A stretch of 64,000 bases of DNA from Panonychus citri (Eukaryota; Arthropoda; Arachnida; Trombidiformes; Tetranychidae), in NCBI RefSeq assembly GCF_014898815.1, contig NW_026515525.1, forward strand, positions 340,915-404,914, read 5' to 3'. Shown here piece by piece: positions 36,423-47,424 of the stretch. Positions within the stretch are counted from its first letter, which is position 1; every line of letters begins with the position of its first letter. The notes beneath the pieces are model-generated. The model did no database searches, was not told the DNA's origin, and saw nothing but the letters and a program-made list of their open reading frames with translations. The translations under genes were made by a program, and so were the position numbers.

Positions 36423-39400
36423 GTTTGGATACAAAAAGATGAACAGAATAAGATACAGAATATAATCTATGTTTTTCTTTACTCTATCTTTTTTCTCTTT
36501 GAAAACAAAAGAATACATAACAATGATAATGATAGCGAAAAAAATCATCCCGATAACCTCATCGAAGTCTGAATGATGATGTAACTTCCTTTTCACTTGG
36601 CCCACTAATCGTATTACAATTTTGTTCAAGGTAAATCTGATATTCTGCTCATTATGCTGATAATAAATTATCATGCACATAATCAGATTTGGTGGAATAT
36701 ATTTTTGTTAAGAGAAACGGTTTCTTAGATAACAAATCTAATCATGAAAGAGAATCGAGAGAGAAAAAAATAACTAAATTCTGATTGAATTGACTTTTTC
36801 TTTCTATTTGTTTGCTTCATCAAGCTCATGTTCATGAAATCAGAGTAAAAATTGTATATTCATGTTTAAGAGTAATAATAAGAGTGGTCAAGATGGCCAA
36901 AAATAGCCAATTGAATTTAGATATTAATCAAAGAAAAGAAAAGAAAGTTTTTTTTGTTTCTTTGTTCTTACAGAATTTGAAAAGTATTTTTCTCTATCTT
37001 CTATTCACAATATCAATGAATTTATCTGAATCTTTTGAAACTGATCAACAGACCATTTCACCATTAACCTGAGAAATAGTCCAATGTCACCAAAGTAACA
37101 TGTAAAATCTTTCAAGATGTGAATGTCTTTTCTTTTCTTATTGTGACCTCTCTCTCTCTCTTTCTCTTTTCCTGCAACTGACCATTGGTCAAATAATAAC
37201 CATAATAACTACCATGGTTTACAAAGGATAAGGTTGGAAGGAAAAAAAATTATCCAAACATCAATCATCCTTAGCTTTATCTTTTTTTCTCTCTCTATTT
37301 TTTTCTGCTGACCAGTCTTCTCACTTGGAATAAGCTACATTTCATCTTACTGACCATGGAAAAGATATACTATCATAATATATATAGGAAAACTCATTCT
37401 AATCCAAACGGATTTTCACTTCATTTTCACTACATCATTTGAATGAATATATTTTCTTATACATAATATCAAACATCAACTTCAATTACTCCCAACGATG
37501 TTCACAGTTGATTAACATAATACTAACATGTATTATGATTTGAGATTAGTACTCATCGACTATAAACTATTATTATTAGCATTTCATATCAATCAAAATT
37601 GTGACACCTTCAGGGTGATAAGTTTAGGTGATAAATGAACCGATAATCTAAACCAATATGGTAGATAATCATATTCTTGATTGGTTGATTATCGTAATTT
37701 GTCTGAAAGAAAATAACTTTTCACCAGCAGCTTAGAGTATCTTTGTTTTTCTCAAAGTCTCCAGAAAGAAAGATTTATCACTTTTACCATGACTAATTCA
37801 TTTGTTAACTGGATTAACATTCGTTTCCATGAATTTTTAATCATCAGTTTCAATTGTGCGAATCATAAATGCATTTACAATTACATGTTTATGTATATTT
37901 AACGTTTTGTTTACCATGAAACTTAATTGAGAACGATATTTATACCAATGTATTTTTAATGTAAACAATACAATTGTTGTTGTTAAATTCATGGTTTAGT
38001 TATATATAAATCATGGACATGATGTTAAATTGTTAGAGTTGAGAAGTCAGTAATTGATAGTCATGGTGACATTGAATTGAACCAAGAATAGACAACAACA
38101 ATATCATCATCATCTCAGGCTCACCATGAGTTTGGTTGTTGTTTTTGGTTGATGATGAAAAAAAAAGACGATTAAGAGTGAAAAGATTGATTGTGATTTT
38201 AGGCTTCATGTCAGGGGGAATTGGTTAGTAAATGGGATGAACAAGAGTTCCAATGTGAATCTCAATGTGCCAGAATTGCGTTTATACCAAAGACACTTGA
38301 GCATTTAGACTCAATTTTCAGGATTTTCATCATGAATTCAGAAATGTTATTTCTTCTCTCCATGAGAATCAAGAAGAAAAAGATGATTAGATGAAAGATG
38401 AAATATCATCACTCAGAAAATCATTTATCCAACATTCTTTTCAATCCATTTTTTTCATCATCATCATCATCATCAGCTGATTATTATTATTCTCTCTTTA
38501 TCTTGTTTTCAGTTTTCTATTTTTCTCTTCTCATCATTTTCTATTTGCCATCTTCTTATTCCCATTTCCATTGTCTCCCTTTTCGACTTCCAAAAAAATA
38601 ATAATTTTTTTCTTCTTTTTTCATGATAATCATATTATTTCATCATGAGAATTCTGGAATTCATTCAATTGTTCATTATCATTATAATCATTTCAATACA
38701 TTGGGATGATTTCTGTTAATAAATATGAAAGCACATCCAAAGATCATTAAATCGTTTGTCTACTTTTAACCTCATTCCAATTGAATCAATTGAATTCTGA
38801 TGGATCATAGATAACAATCAGCTCGATTATTTGATGGAAATTAATATCAACTTAATTGTTGAACTTGTTGCTGAACTTTAATCAGTAGAATTTCATTTTT
38901 TTTTCTTGTGGGATAAATTTCTCTTCACTATTATTATCGATACTCTCACAGCTAATCCTATTGCTATCATAATACACTTTTCAGCACTAAATTCAGTTTA
39001 TTATCGTTTTATTTTTAAAACTTTAGATCCCTGATGATTTTCAATAATTGCCTTTAATCATTTATTGTTCAACTTATTAGAGAATAGGAAACAATCAGAA
39101 TGCTAGATAAATTATATACTTTACCAAACTCAAGATAAAAGGTGAAATTAAAGGTTAGTGATGTGGTTTTATGATATAAAATGATAATAACTTATTGGAA
39201 TCAAGAGCTAATGGTCAATATTGTTGATGAAAACTTATTTTTTTCGCTACAAATGTTTTATCCTTGGCCATTTCTTTTCATTGGTAATAAGATGATGAAG
39301 CTACATGAGTTTGATTCTTATCCCCTGTTCTTACCTCTTATCCCTTTTCTACTCCCATCATCATGATAATCATCATAATCTTTAATCGAACAATTTTTTT

Positions 39401-40029
39401 CATTCCATTAATCTTGATAAGATGAAGTTGATGAGTTTTTTTCTTTCCGATATCCATCTCTTTGAATCTCTTGCATCGTCTATAAAACGGAAATGATCTC
39501 ACAGTTTATACTGGACAGTTGCTCGATTTTCAGAGTTTATCTAATCAAGTTGAACTGTATTTTTGCAACATCGAATCCGTAAATTCATTGAGTAGATACT
39601 TTTACTTGTAAGAGTAAATCTTTTTCACCGTGAACTTATTATACAGCATTTGGAGTGAATTTCATTCGATGTTGGTGATGTTATCTGGTGGTTGAATTTT
39701 TCATCTAATACAAAGTTTGGTTCAAGTTTATTCTTTCTGATTCTAAATATACAGAGTATTTTAGAGAAGAATTAACTTCCAACAGAATTGGTTTTGGATT
39801 CATTGATCAACCAAATTAACGATTATTTTTACCATCAGATTTAATAATAGATGAATTGATTTTCCATATCAAGATTGAGAGATGTTAGCGATCAATAGTA
39901 GGTATAAACTTAAGTTTTCCAGTAGAAACTAAATAAAATGGATAATAACCATTAGTATCATCAAAATTTAGTTGATTCAGAAGCAAAGGTTTCGAATATT
40001 CAAATTATTGGATAATTAATGGACATTCT
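33266..40029. other. Intergenic, no gene seen
   Basis: About 6.8 kb of AT-rich sequence. Short open frames are low-complexity or stop-broken and show no domain. Contains a long (CT)n tract at 36368-36409 grading into a TTTC run, short CT runs near 37148, and ACA repeats near 35067. Confidence 0.55.
36368..36409. repeat. (CT)n microsatellite
   Basis: Uninterrupted CT run of about 42 bases, the longest in the window, followed by a short TTTC tract. Confidence 0.95.
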
Positions 40030-40164
40030 TTATTTATCATTATATGGGACTCGCAATAATAAACTTCGACTCACTAGAAGACAAGTACGTTCATCCATGC
40101 AGAAAATGTTTCCAACATAGAATCCGATTCGATAAGCCACCATTCGATCGAGTGTCGCCAGAAT
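40030..40164 (-). CDS. Candidate terminal exon of the gustatory-receptor-like gene
   Basis: Joined in phase 0 to the exon ending at 40370 across a 205-base GT-AG intron. It carries the family-like RIGFYVGN block and ends at TAA after VPYNDK. A GTGAGT inside it could instead splice to another end. Confidence 0.6.
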   Translation of the reverse strand: MLATLDRMVAYRIGFYVGNIFCMDERTCLLVSRSLLLRVPYNDK

Positions 40165-41473
40165 CTATTTCATAGAATGAATATCAAAATATACATAAGA
40201 GACTAGCTCTTAACTTCAGAGTTGATATTCACCTTAATTCGAGTCCGAAGATCGAGTGAAATGTTAAAACACATTCGAAAAATGGTTTTTCGGAAATTTT
40301 TTATCTACTAGTAAAAAGACGAGATTAAATTACTCGACAATGACACTGCTTACTATTAGATTACGTTACCTGTTTGAATGATCCGGAAGCAAAGAAATTG
40401 TATTCAGTAATAGTTCCTAAGGTAATAAATCCAATAAATGACATCAATAGATCGATAAAGAAATTTTTTGTTCCAATGTAAGTGCCACAGAAAAAAGCAA
40501 GGTCGGCAAAAAAGGAACCAAAGAAGAAACTTATAAAAACTGATAAGCCGAAACTGATGTTAAGAATATCGATTGTATTGTAATGTGAATTTTGTAATTG
40601 GTTTAAATGGTAAATTTCATCTTTTACTGAACGTTCAAGAGGCAAACGCCCTTCAATCAAACGATTAACTCTTATAATAACTGAACTGGTTGATTGAATT
40701 GAAAGCGATATGAATATTATTGTGTGCACAAAGAACCAGTAGGCGGCAAGTCCAGCAAAATAGTAACAAGCATTAACAAAAGGTAACCAGAGAACTTGAA
40801 AAATTAAAGTTCTAAGGGAAAATATTGGATTCAGTACAATGGCCAAAGCTTGTAAGGCCAAACACGATCCGCATGCAATTAAAATGAAACCATCCAAACT
40901 ATGACCAGCAAGACATGTTACTCTACGAAACTTAAGGTCATTCTTTCTGGTTAGTCCATAAATTGATCTTTTGAAAGAGCATTTTCTCAATTGACTGAAT
41001 ACTTTTAGTATTTTCATCTGAGAAATAAACTCTGAATATGCTAAAGCAGTTTTAATGCTTGACAACAGGAAAGTTGCACCAAAAAAGATAACATTGAGCA
41101 GGGAATGAGCTGAATATCCAATAAACGTATCACCTAAAATTATTCTTATGGTTTCATCAGTGATAAATGCTAGAATCAGGTATCTCAATGACATCAGGTA
41201 ACAAGATAGACACAAGTAAAAGTTTATCAACATTTTACTGCGATTTTGAAGATTATTCTGTTCGTATCCATTAACACATATCCAAGCTGAGATACTTAAC
41301 CTTTCAAGATTATTAAACAACTCAACTAAATTATTTGGCTCGGAGTAACGATCAAGTATTCCAATAAAATTAGAAATTATAGAACGGGATTTTGAAGGAT
41401 TATAATTAACAAATAAGTTGGCTGTTCCATGTTTAAAACTATAAACTCTTTCACTGTGTTTTAATTTTCTCAT
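40030..41473 (-). CDS. Gustatory-receptor-like seven-transmembrane protein, two exons
   Basis: Exon 1 (41473-40370) encodes about 368 residues with around six hydrophobic segments (for example LINFYLCLSCYLMSLRYLIL, LLNVIFFGATFLLSS, FFVHTIIFISLSIQ, ISFGLSVFISFFFGSFF). It ends CAG/GTAACG. Exon 2 (40164-40030) starts after a TAG acceptor in the same phase and encodes ILATLDRMVAYRIGFYVGN and about 25 more residues to a TAA. Length, lack of signal peptide, helix layout and the RIGF block near the C-terminus fit the insect/chelicerate gustatory receptor family (ligand-gated cation channels of taste neurons). The final hydrophobic helix is short, so a further exon is possible: GTGAGT at about 40075 could be a donor. 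I cannot name the ligand. Confidence 0.72.
40370..41473 (-). CDS. Main exon of the gustatory-receptor-like gene
   Basis: Starts with ATG (MRKLKHSERVYSF), the first methionine in an otherwise open frame, and carries the bulk of the transmembrane helices. No frame break is seen here, unlike many neighbours. Confidence 0.75.
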
Positions 41474-42096
41474 TTAGGATGGTTTAAAGTCTTAAAAATT
41501 AGTAGAATATTGTCGGAAAGCTATCCTATTTTTGAGATATGTTATCTCTAATTCTTATGATAAGAGACTATTACAATTTCTGAAGTTTAACTATTCAGAA
41601 AATAATTTCAAAGATTAATGAAGATGATTGCTATTGATTAATTATTCGATATTTTAATCGAAAAATTTAATTAGTTACGTCAATTGCGTGCAGAATAATG
41701 ATGAGAAGAAATGACTAAAGATATGAGATGATACGTAGACCAAAACTTTGAAGTTGATTGAAATTTTGGAACCAAATAGTTCTTAGAGGCTGCATACTTT
41801 TTGATGGAGATTGGGCTACTTCTGATAATTAGTGAACACTATTTATGCTAGATAGCTTCAGGATTGATTCTTTCCATGGCAAATGAGTAGTTACAAAGTC
41901 CTCTTCCAGCACAAAACTAACACTCCAGCACATGAAACTCTGGAACAGATTAACACTCCAGATCAGTTTCATGGTGAAATTTTTTGCTGAATTTTTTTTC
42001 TGTGAAATTTTTGCGCGCGAAATTTAAATTTTTTAAAAAGTTTTATTTAACGAAATTAATGGATTTTAATGAATATTAAAATGAAAATCAATGTGT
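41474..42096. other. Intergenic, no gene seen
   Basis: AT-rich. Around 41930-42020 there is a repetitive stretch (CACTCCAGCACA, AACACTCCAGA, then TGAAATTTTT-like repeats and GCGCGCGAAATTT) that looks like degraded repeat sequence. Confidence 0.5.
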
Positions 42097-42515
42097 TTAA
42101 AGCCCACGAGGGTTTTCTTTGTACTTTTGTGTGTTAACAGAAAATTCTTTCTTCATCTTTTCCATCACCCAAGTGAGGAAAGAAATGTCTTTATCTCCCT
42201 CAGAACCTTCCTTTAATTGCAACATTGCTCTTAATTGCTCATTTTCTCTATGAAGAGCCTCATTTTTTGAGCTTCTTCATTAAACAATTTGTCCATTTGT
42301 GTAACCTGCTCCAACAATTGGTCCATTGAATTGTTGAATGACCTGGTCCTGATCCTAACACATTCCCGTGTTAAATGGAGTAGTTGGCTGTTTATCATGA
42401 CCCTGCCTACATCTTGTTGTTCAGGGGTCCAAGTTGAAAATCGTTCCATGATAGTGGTTAATCTCCGAAACTTTACTGCCATGGGACCAGGAGCATTGAG
42501 CTCATCGAATTGAAA
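42097..42515 (-). pseudogene. Frameshifted coiled-coil coding fragment, unidentified
   Basis: The minus strand reads FDELNAPGPMAVKFRRL, FSTWTPEQQDVGRVMIN, then a helical part NNSMDQLLEQVTQMDKLFNE. At a run of six A near 42265 the frame shifts by one and continues as a coiled coil (LHRENEQLRAMLQLKEG) and ends NTQKYKENPRGL. Both halves look coding. I do not recognise the family. It may be a gene exon with an assembly indel, or a decayed fragment. Confidence 0.5.
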
Positions 42516-42944
42516 ATAGAATAGAATTTAACTAAAAAGCATGAATTGTGCCAAAAATTTTGCAATTCACATCATTAAGTACACTACAGGGTGTGTAGAA
42601 AGTAAAACACAGGGGATGAGTTTCTCTCCTTGAAAATATCTTGCAATATAGGGCTATTCATCTATTATTTTTACCGATGTTTTTGCGATTTTCTCAGCAA
42701 CTAAGAGTCAAAGAGACACGAGACTTGAGTGGTATGAGTTTGAGCGATACGCATTTGTCATATCAAAAGATCAAGGTCATTATTGAAAGAAAGCATTTCA
42801 TGGTCATCTGAAGGAGATATAGTTATTCTCCACATTTTTTTAGCCCCGGGAAAATGAGATTAGGGGCAAACCATAATACTCTGGCACAGTAAGGGGTGAG
42901 ATATCGGATCCTAGGATCTAACGAATAAATCAAAAATTAATTAA
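42516..42944. other. Spacer, no gene seen
   Basis: Moderately GC-richer than surroundings from about 42640 to 42900, with no frame worth reporting on either strand. It may be old repeat sequence. Confidence 0.4.
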
Positions 42945-42968
42945 TTACACGGACAAGTTTCCGTGTAA
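42945..42968. repeat. Palindrome, ACACGGA/TCCGTGT type, copy 1
   Basis: TTACACGGA, six-base spacer, TCCGTGTAA: nine-base perfect arms. The same arms recur at 44283-44302 and 44346-44367 around the compact gene at 43111-44345. Confidence 0.9.
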
Positions 42969-43003
42969 GAAAAAAAATTGAAATTCCCGGCTAATCATCT
43001 AAG

Positions 43004-43027
43004 ATCAGCTGTTTTACGTCAGCTGAT
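43004..43027 (+). promoter_or_regulatory. Core-promoter E-box motifs (two, inverted)
   Basis: ATCAGCTGTT (43004-43013) and GTCAGCTGAT (43018-43027). The first matches, and the second nearly matches, the AWCAGCTGWT core-promoter motif known from Drosophila housekeeping promoters. They lie about 85-110 bases before the ATG at 43111. A related site sits before the gene at 59300. Confidence 0.5.
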
Positions 43028-43110
43028 GTGGTGAACAAGAGTTTAAATTGTAAATAATCAATGTCAATTTGTTTTAATTCACTGTTATTGTATATTAATT
43101 GTTGTTTATT

Positions 43111-44083
43111 ATGTCGAAAATTTATCAATCATATCAAAGTAAGTTGAATCGTATTACCTCTTATCCCTTTCACATCAAGCAAATCATTAATTTACTTTTT
43201 CTTTTCAGATTTTTTTTCCATGTACAAACCCCTTTATAAAAGTAGATTTGCCACAATTTTCTTGACCGCATACAACATCGAAATTTATGTGAAAAGTCAC
43301 GTCCTGGTTGACCAAACAATTCCGAGGACCCCCTTCAGGGTTGAAATACCTTATTTTTACTTCACCGTTTCTGGATGTTTTTTATCCTTTTATGCCAGAC
43401 ACGATGGTGTAAATGAGAGAATCATAGGATCAAAACCACCCCCAAGGATAATTAGACCTCTTTCGCGAAGAGATAAAAGTAAGTTAAATATTAAATTTCC
43501 TCATCAGCGATTCTACATAACCAATTAAACTAATTAATTCAATTTCTCTTCTTGCGGAACTTCTCAGATACTTATCGAATTTTCCAATCCTCTCAGTTTC
43601 TTCAATCGATGGAGCTGATCATTGCCTCTTAAACATCATGGTTTATCTTGAGAGCAAAGATGATCCTGATATTATTTCAAAACGATTTGATGAGAAGATT
43701 CCGCTTTTTAATTTATCATCATCAATAAGCATTTGGTTCATTGATCCAGTTAGTTTCGCTTTTTTTTCATTTTCATTCTTGTTTTCAATCAACATTAACG
43801 TGCTTTTTTGTCTTCTTTTCAGTGTAAATTCAGTCATTTAAAAACATTGTTTAATTATGGATCACCACCACCACTACAACCAACAACAACAACCACGATC
43901 TCGGAGACAACAACGAGACCAACAACGTCAACATCATCAACAATGGAGAGACCAGCTCGAACTGAATGCTCGCGAAGAGCGGAGACAAATGGAGGTAATG
44001 CTGGTAAGAGAGCGACTCGACGTCGAAAACCTAAACATCATGGAGGTCGACCCGCAGTCGGACTCGGACGTATCCATGATTAG
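43111..44083 (+). CDS. Unknown compact four-exon gene
   Basis: Exons 43111-43138, 43209-43478, 43597-43748 and 43823-44083 join by GT-AG introns of about 70-120 bases (the third donor is GTTAGT) with matching phases. The protein starts MSKIYQSYQNFFSMYKPLYK, continues RFATIFLTAYNIEIYVKSHV, VEIPYFYFTVSGCFLSFYA and DHCLLNIMVYLESKDDPD, and has a Thr/Pro then Arg/Lys-rich tail ending GLGRIHD. The acceptor at 43568 is an alternative that stops early. I recognise no family. Two E-box core motifs precede it and the palindromes lie on both sides. The last exon is overlapped in another frame by a 162-codon acidic ORF, so the C-terminal frame is uncertain. Confidence 0.5.
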
Positions 44084-44345
44084 TGCTTCTTCAATCCATT
44101 CCGACCACTCCACCGGCTACAACGCTGATAGCGAAAGTGACGAAGAGTCCTCGGATGATGAGACCTCAAGTGATAATTCAAGTACGGAGGAGGAAGAGGA
44201 GGAAAAGTGTAACAAGAGAAAATCAGAGGAGGAAGGAGAGGAGTTGGATTCTTCATCCGAATCGAGTGACTATTGTTCCAATACACGGAGCATCTTCCGT
44301 GTTTCGTCCGTTTCCTTACATCAATCCCATTTAATCAAATCCTAA
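43857..44345 (+). CDS. Overlapping acidic ORF, unknown function
   Basis: 162 codons from ATG: a His/Gln/Arg-rich start (MDHHHHYNQQQQPRSRR), a charged helical part (QWRDQLELNAREERRQMEVM), then a Ser/Asp/Glu-rich acidic tail (DSESDEESSDDETSSDN) with a short basic patch NKRKSEEE. It overlaps the last exon of the gene at 43111 by 227 bases in a different frame; upstream stops mean it must start at its own ATG or use another splice acceptor. It ends one base before the third palindrome. Nuclear-protein-like composition, no named domain. Confidence 0.45.
   Translation: MDHHHHYNQQQQPRSRRQQRDQQRQHHQQWRDQLELNAREERRQMEVMLVRERLDVENLNIMEVDPQSDSDVSMISASSIHSDHSTGYNADSESDEESSDDETSSDNSSTEEEEEEKCNKRKSEEEGEELDSSSESSDYCSNTRSIFRVSSVSLHQSHLIKS
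44283..44302. repeat. Palindrome copy 2, inside the acidic ORF
   Basis: ACACGGA, six-base spacer, TCCGTGT; seven-base perfect arms, within codons for NTRSIFRV. Confidence 0.85.
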
Positions 44346-44367
44346 TACACGGAAGATGTTCCGTGTA
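44346..44367. repeat. Palindrome copy 3, directly after the acidic ORF
   Basis: TACACGGAA, GATG spacer, TTCCGTGTA; nine-base perfect arms starting right after the stop codon. RNA from either strand would form a stable hairpin. Confidence 0.9.
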
Positions 44368-44368
44368 A

Positions 44369-44856
44369 TATATTTATCTTTTCTACCTACATGTTAACCT
44401 GACCATCAAAGTACAATATAAAATACAATATAAAATACAATAAAAAAGCCAATGGCTTTAATAACACATTTTTACAATTTTGTCAACAGAATATCTAATA
44501 ATTCGAACGTGAAAGAATTAATTGTAACCCTTTGATTGTTTCTGTTTAGTATAAATTCAGGCATTTGGATCACGTAACTCATTTAAATCTGTTGGTATGC
44601 AAAAGGAATCTAATTGACAACAGTTAATTGTGTTTATTAACGAGAAACGACAAGAACTGGAAAGATTGAACAGTTTGGAGCAATCGTTGATTAGAGATGA
44701 GGCCGAACAGAAAGATTTGATTGGACGTCTCACAAATTCAAGATGATCTGGAATTTGAATCTATTCAATGACAATTAATGAGTAATTTGAAGGTGAAATT
44801 TGAAAGAAGAGATCGAAATTAAAAGTTAAAATGAATCGATTTGATGGAGTTAATTG
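44369..44856. other. Spacer with a short coiled-coil coding scrap
   Basis: Mostly AT-rich. At about 44627-44745 (plus) a frame reads NEKRQELERLNSLEQSLIR and ends after GRLTNSR; it looks like a piece of a coiled-coil protein but is too short to identify. Confidence 0.35.
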
Positions 44857-45390
44857 TCACATGACGGCGAGAGCATCGTTTTCGATTTCGTGGTTTAATT
44901 GGGTTTGTAGATCTGTGAGTTTTTTACGTTAAGACCACTTAGAACAATGTTGACGGGCTTTAGGGCTCCAGAAGATTCTAAGTTGAAGTTGGATGTTGAT
45001 TGCGTAAGTAATCGGCTTCGGATTTTGTTTCATCGAGTTCGGAATATTCACTTTTCGGTCATTCTTCTGGTATTGGGAAGGTTGTGTGTCTAAAAGCATT
45101 ATCTGGATCGTATTCGAATGATATACTTTGGGTGGATTCCATTTGGCATGGTTTTACCGAAACCTTTCTTTGCATTGGCTCGAATTCGTAATTCTTGACC
45201 TTTTCTAAGTTTGACAATTAGAATATCTTCATTTTCAACTCCATAATCAGCATCTTCGTCATCGGTTTTCTTGTCAGGTACAAATATAATTTTTAGATTA
45301 CGTTTTGTAATAAAATAACCTATTGAATCACACATAATCGGTGCATTTATACACCGGCAGAAGGTACATTCTTCACGACACATCACAATT
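44857..45390 (-). pseudogene. RPB3: RNA polymerase II subunit RPB3 pseudogene
   Basis: The minus strand contains the unmistakable RPB3 block DILIVKLRKGQELRIRANAK, preceded by an acidic loop (VPDKKTDDEDADYGVENED). In shifted frames follow HAKWNPP, FEYDPDNAFRHT, PKSEYSELDE, ESSGALKPVNIVLSGL and, at the end, KKLTDLQTQLNHEIEND before a TGA at 44857. RPB3 is the alpha-like assembly subunit of RNA polymerase II. At least three frame breaks, in-frame stops and loss of the N-terminal half, with no intron seen, suggest a decayed retrocopy. A damaged genomic copy cannot be excluded. Confidence 0.85.
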
Positions 45391-46617
45391 ACTACTGATG
45401 GAGAGGATATTCATGATCACTGAAAACCTCAACTATTTTAAGAGAGTGATATAACTCTTACTGTCCACCTTCAGTGAGTTCAAGGCCCATGATTTGATCA
45501 TAAGGCTTCAAGATATCGTTGTAAGTGGCGAATTGAGCAGAAAACCAGAAGAGTGTTGAACATTGACTTTCGCTTTGCTTGGGTCCAACCTTTAGACTTC
45601 AACTCTTGACACTTGTTACTAAAGAACTTGTTGAATATAAAGAATGGAGATTGAAAGGTGTAAACAGGATAACATTTGACAGCAATTAAAAATCAAACAG
45701 TTAAAGAGATAATATGGATCTTACCTCAGATGCAATTAATTATTTATTGCATTGAAAAATTATTAATTGATTATATCAATATAAATAAAATTGAAGAAAA
45801 AAGAAAAAGAAAAGAAAAGATAGTAAAGATATTGGTGAATCATTTCTATTATATTATTTATTATTCATTATTCATTTCTAATCAACAGCTAAGTATCCGA
45901 ATACAAATCAAAATACAGCTAGATCTGTTTCTCACCGGCTCCGAGACAAATCAAGTTCAAAGTTATTTTCATCAAAAGTTCTTTCGCGACCAAGGCAATA
46001 GGCATTAAAATTCAGTTTCGGTTGAAATTCGGGAAGTTCGATTGATGAGGTTTCAGTTGATTAGATTTCAAACTATTAACAATGAATTCTGATGACTGTG
46101 AGTTATTAGATCAATGATCAATTGATGTTCAAAGATTAATGTTGATTAACTTGATGAAAATTATGAAAGTATCGATACAATTGTTTCAATAACTGAATTA
46201 AAACAAAACTTTCAAATTCAATTAGTTGACATTTCAGATGATGAACATTGATTGATTAATCCAATTGAATTTTCGCATTTATATACTTATTTTTTCAGAA
46301 AAGAAAATAGTTATTATTAAATTAATTCATTGAAAAAATCAAGTACATTTGTACTCATTCCTGTGGAAAAAACTGAATTAACCAGGGAAACCAATTACAA
46401 AAAAAAACCCAAAATGATGCTCAATTAATTAGTTAACTATTAATATTATTATAAATAACAAAAAAAAAAGATTGATTTTATCAATTTTTCTAAATGCACA
46501 TTTAATGCAAAACCCTTCAGGGTCTAATTTGGAAATATTAAATTTCGCTATTTTTTTAATATTATTCAAAACCTTGAAACTGCTGGACTTTAGCTCTAAG
46601 TGAGCAGTTATTCACTA
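45391..46617. other. Spacer with unidentified coding scrap
   Basis: At about 45450-45640 (minus) two overlapping frames read KSKGWTQAKRKSMFNTLL and LFWFSAQFATYNDILKPYD followed by IMGLELTEGGQ and a stop, separated by a one-base shift. This looks like another gene fragment that I cannot name. The rest is AT-rich and empty. Confidence 0.35.
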
Positions 46618-46905
46618 CTAACATAGAAAAAGTTTCTCAAAGTCGCATTCACAATCAGGTTCGTCTCGGTCTACCTGTCTGATACTGGTTAACAAAGAAT
46701 GCCAATCCAAGTTCCGATCCAACTTCAGTAATATCGTGCATAAGCAGCTCTGAAAGAAACGCGTTCGTTTTAATCGTAGACATTTACCAAGAAAAAATGG
46801 CGAGAAAGTAGAAATATTATCAGGATTTTGTTGCAGTTTCATAGACTCTATTTCATCTGCAACCGATCCGGTTCTTCTTCATTTTCAAAACACCTGAAAT
46901 GTACA
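46618..46905 (-). pseudogene. Unidentified coding scrap
   Basis: After an acceptor-like TTTCAG at about 46905 the minus strand reads CFENEEEP, shifts frame, then continues VADEIESMKLQQNPDNIS, KCLRLKRTRFFQSC and RDEPDCECDFEKL to a TAG at 46618. It is GC-richer than its flanks and looks like former coding sequence. No family recognised. Confidence 0.35.
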
Positions 46906-47148
46906 GATTTAAAGAACAAAAACCTAAAAATACAAAAAATTTTACTTTTTTATGGTCGTTTCCTGGGGTTAATCGTGGTTCTAAATTCTTTCGGTTAGTC
47001 TCGCAGAACTGTTTTTACATTTATTTTGTTTGAAACCATATTTTCTATCCAAAAAATTCTGTAGTTAATACCAAACTTTGACATTTTCACCGGAAATTTT
47101 TTTTTCAAAACGCTAGTAAAATTCTTTCCACAATGCTGAAATCATAAT

Positions 47149-47424
47149 AGTGATGGGCGATATTATCGGTATCGATAAATATAATCGATATTTTTGGGTC
47201 AATATATTATCGATATAAAAAAGAATATCGATAAATGTTTCTCTTTCTTTTTCGTCTTTCTTTTCAACACATGAGATTTTTCATATTTTTTGCCAGCTTT
47301 TTCTTTTTCTCTTACATTAATCACGGTATCTTTCTCTGTCGCTGAAAAATCGATTTTATCGATGATAAAAATCTAAATATCGTTATCGTCGATGATAATT
47401 TTTTCAAATATCGCCCTTCAATAA
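47149..47424. mobile_element. hAT-like MITE with 8-bp target duplication
   Basis: Inverted ends TGATGGGCGATATT (from about 47151) and AATATCGCCCTTCA (to about 47420) enclose about 270 bases rich in ATCGATA repeats. The 8-mer ATCATAAT flanks both sides (47141-47148 and 47425-47432). Eight-base duplications and short inverted repeats are typical of hAT-type non-autonomous elements. No coding sequence inside. Confidence 0.72.

Noticed and set aside
36203..36680. Coding frames on both strands around the long CT tract
   Set aside because: Each is largely a translated dinucleotide repeat (Leu-Ser or Arg-Glu runs).
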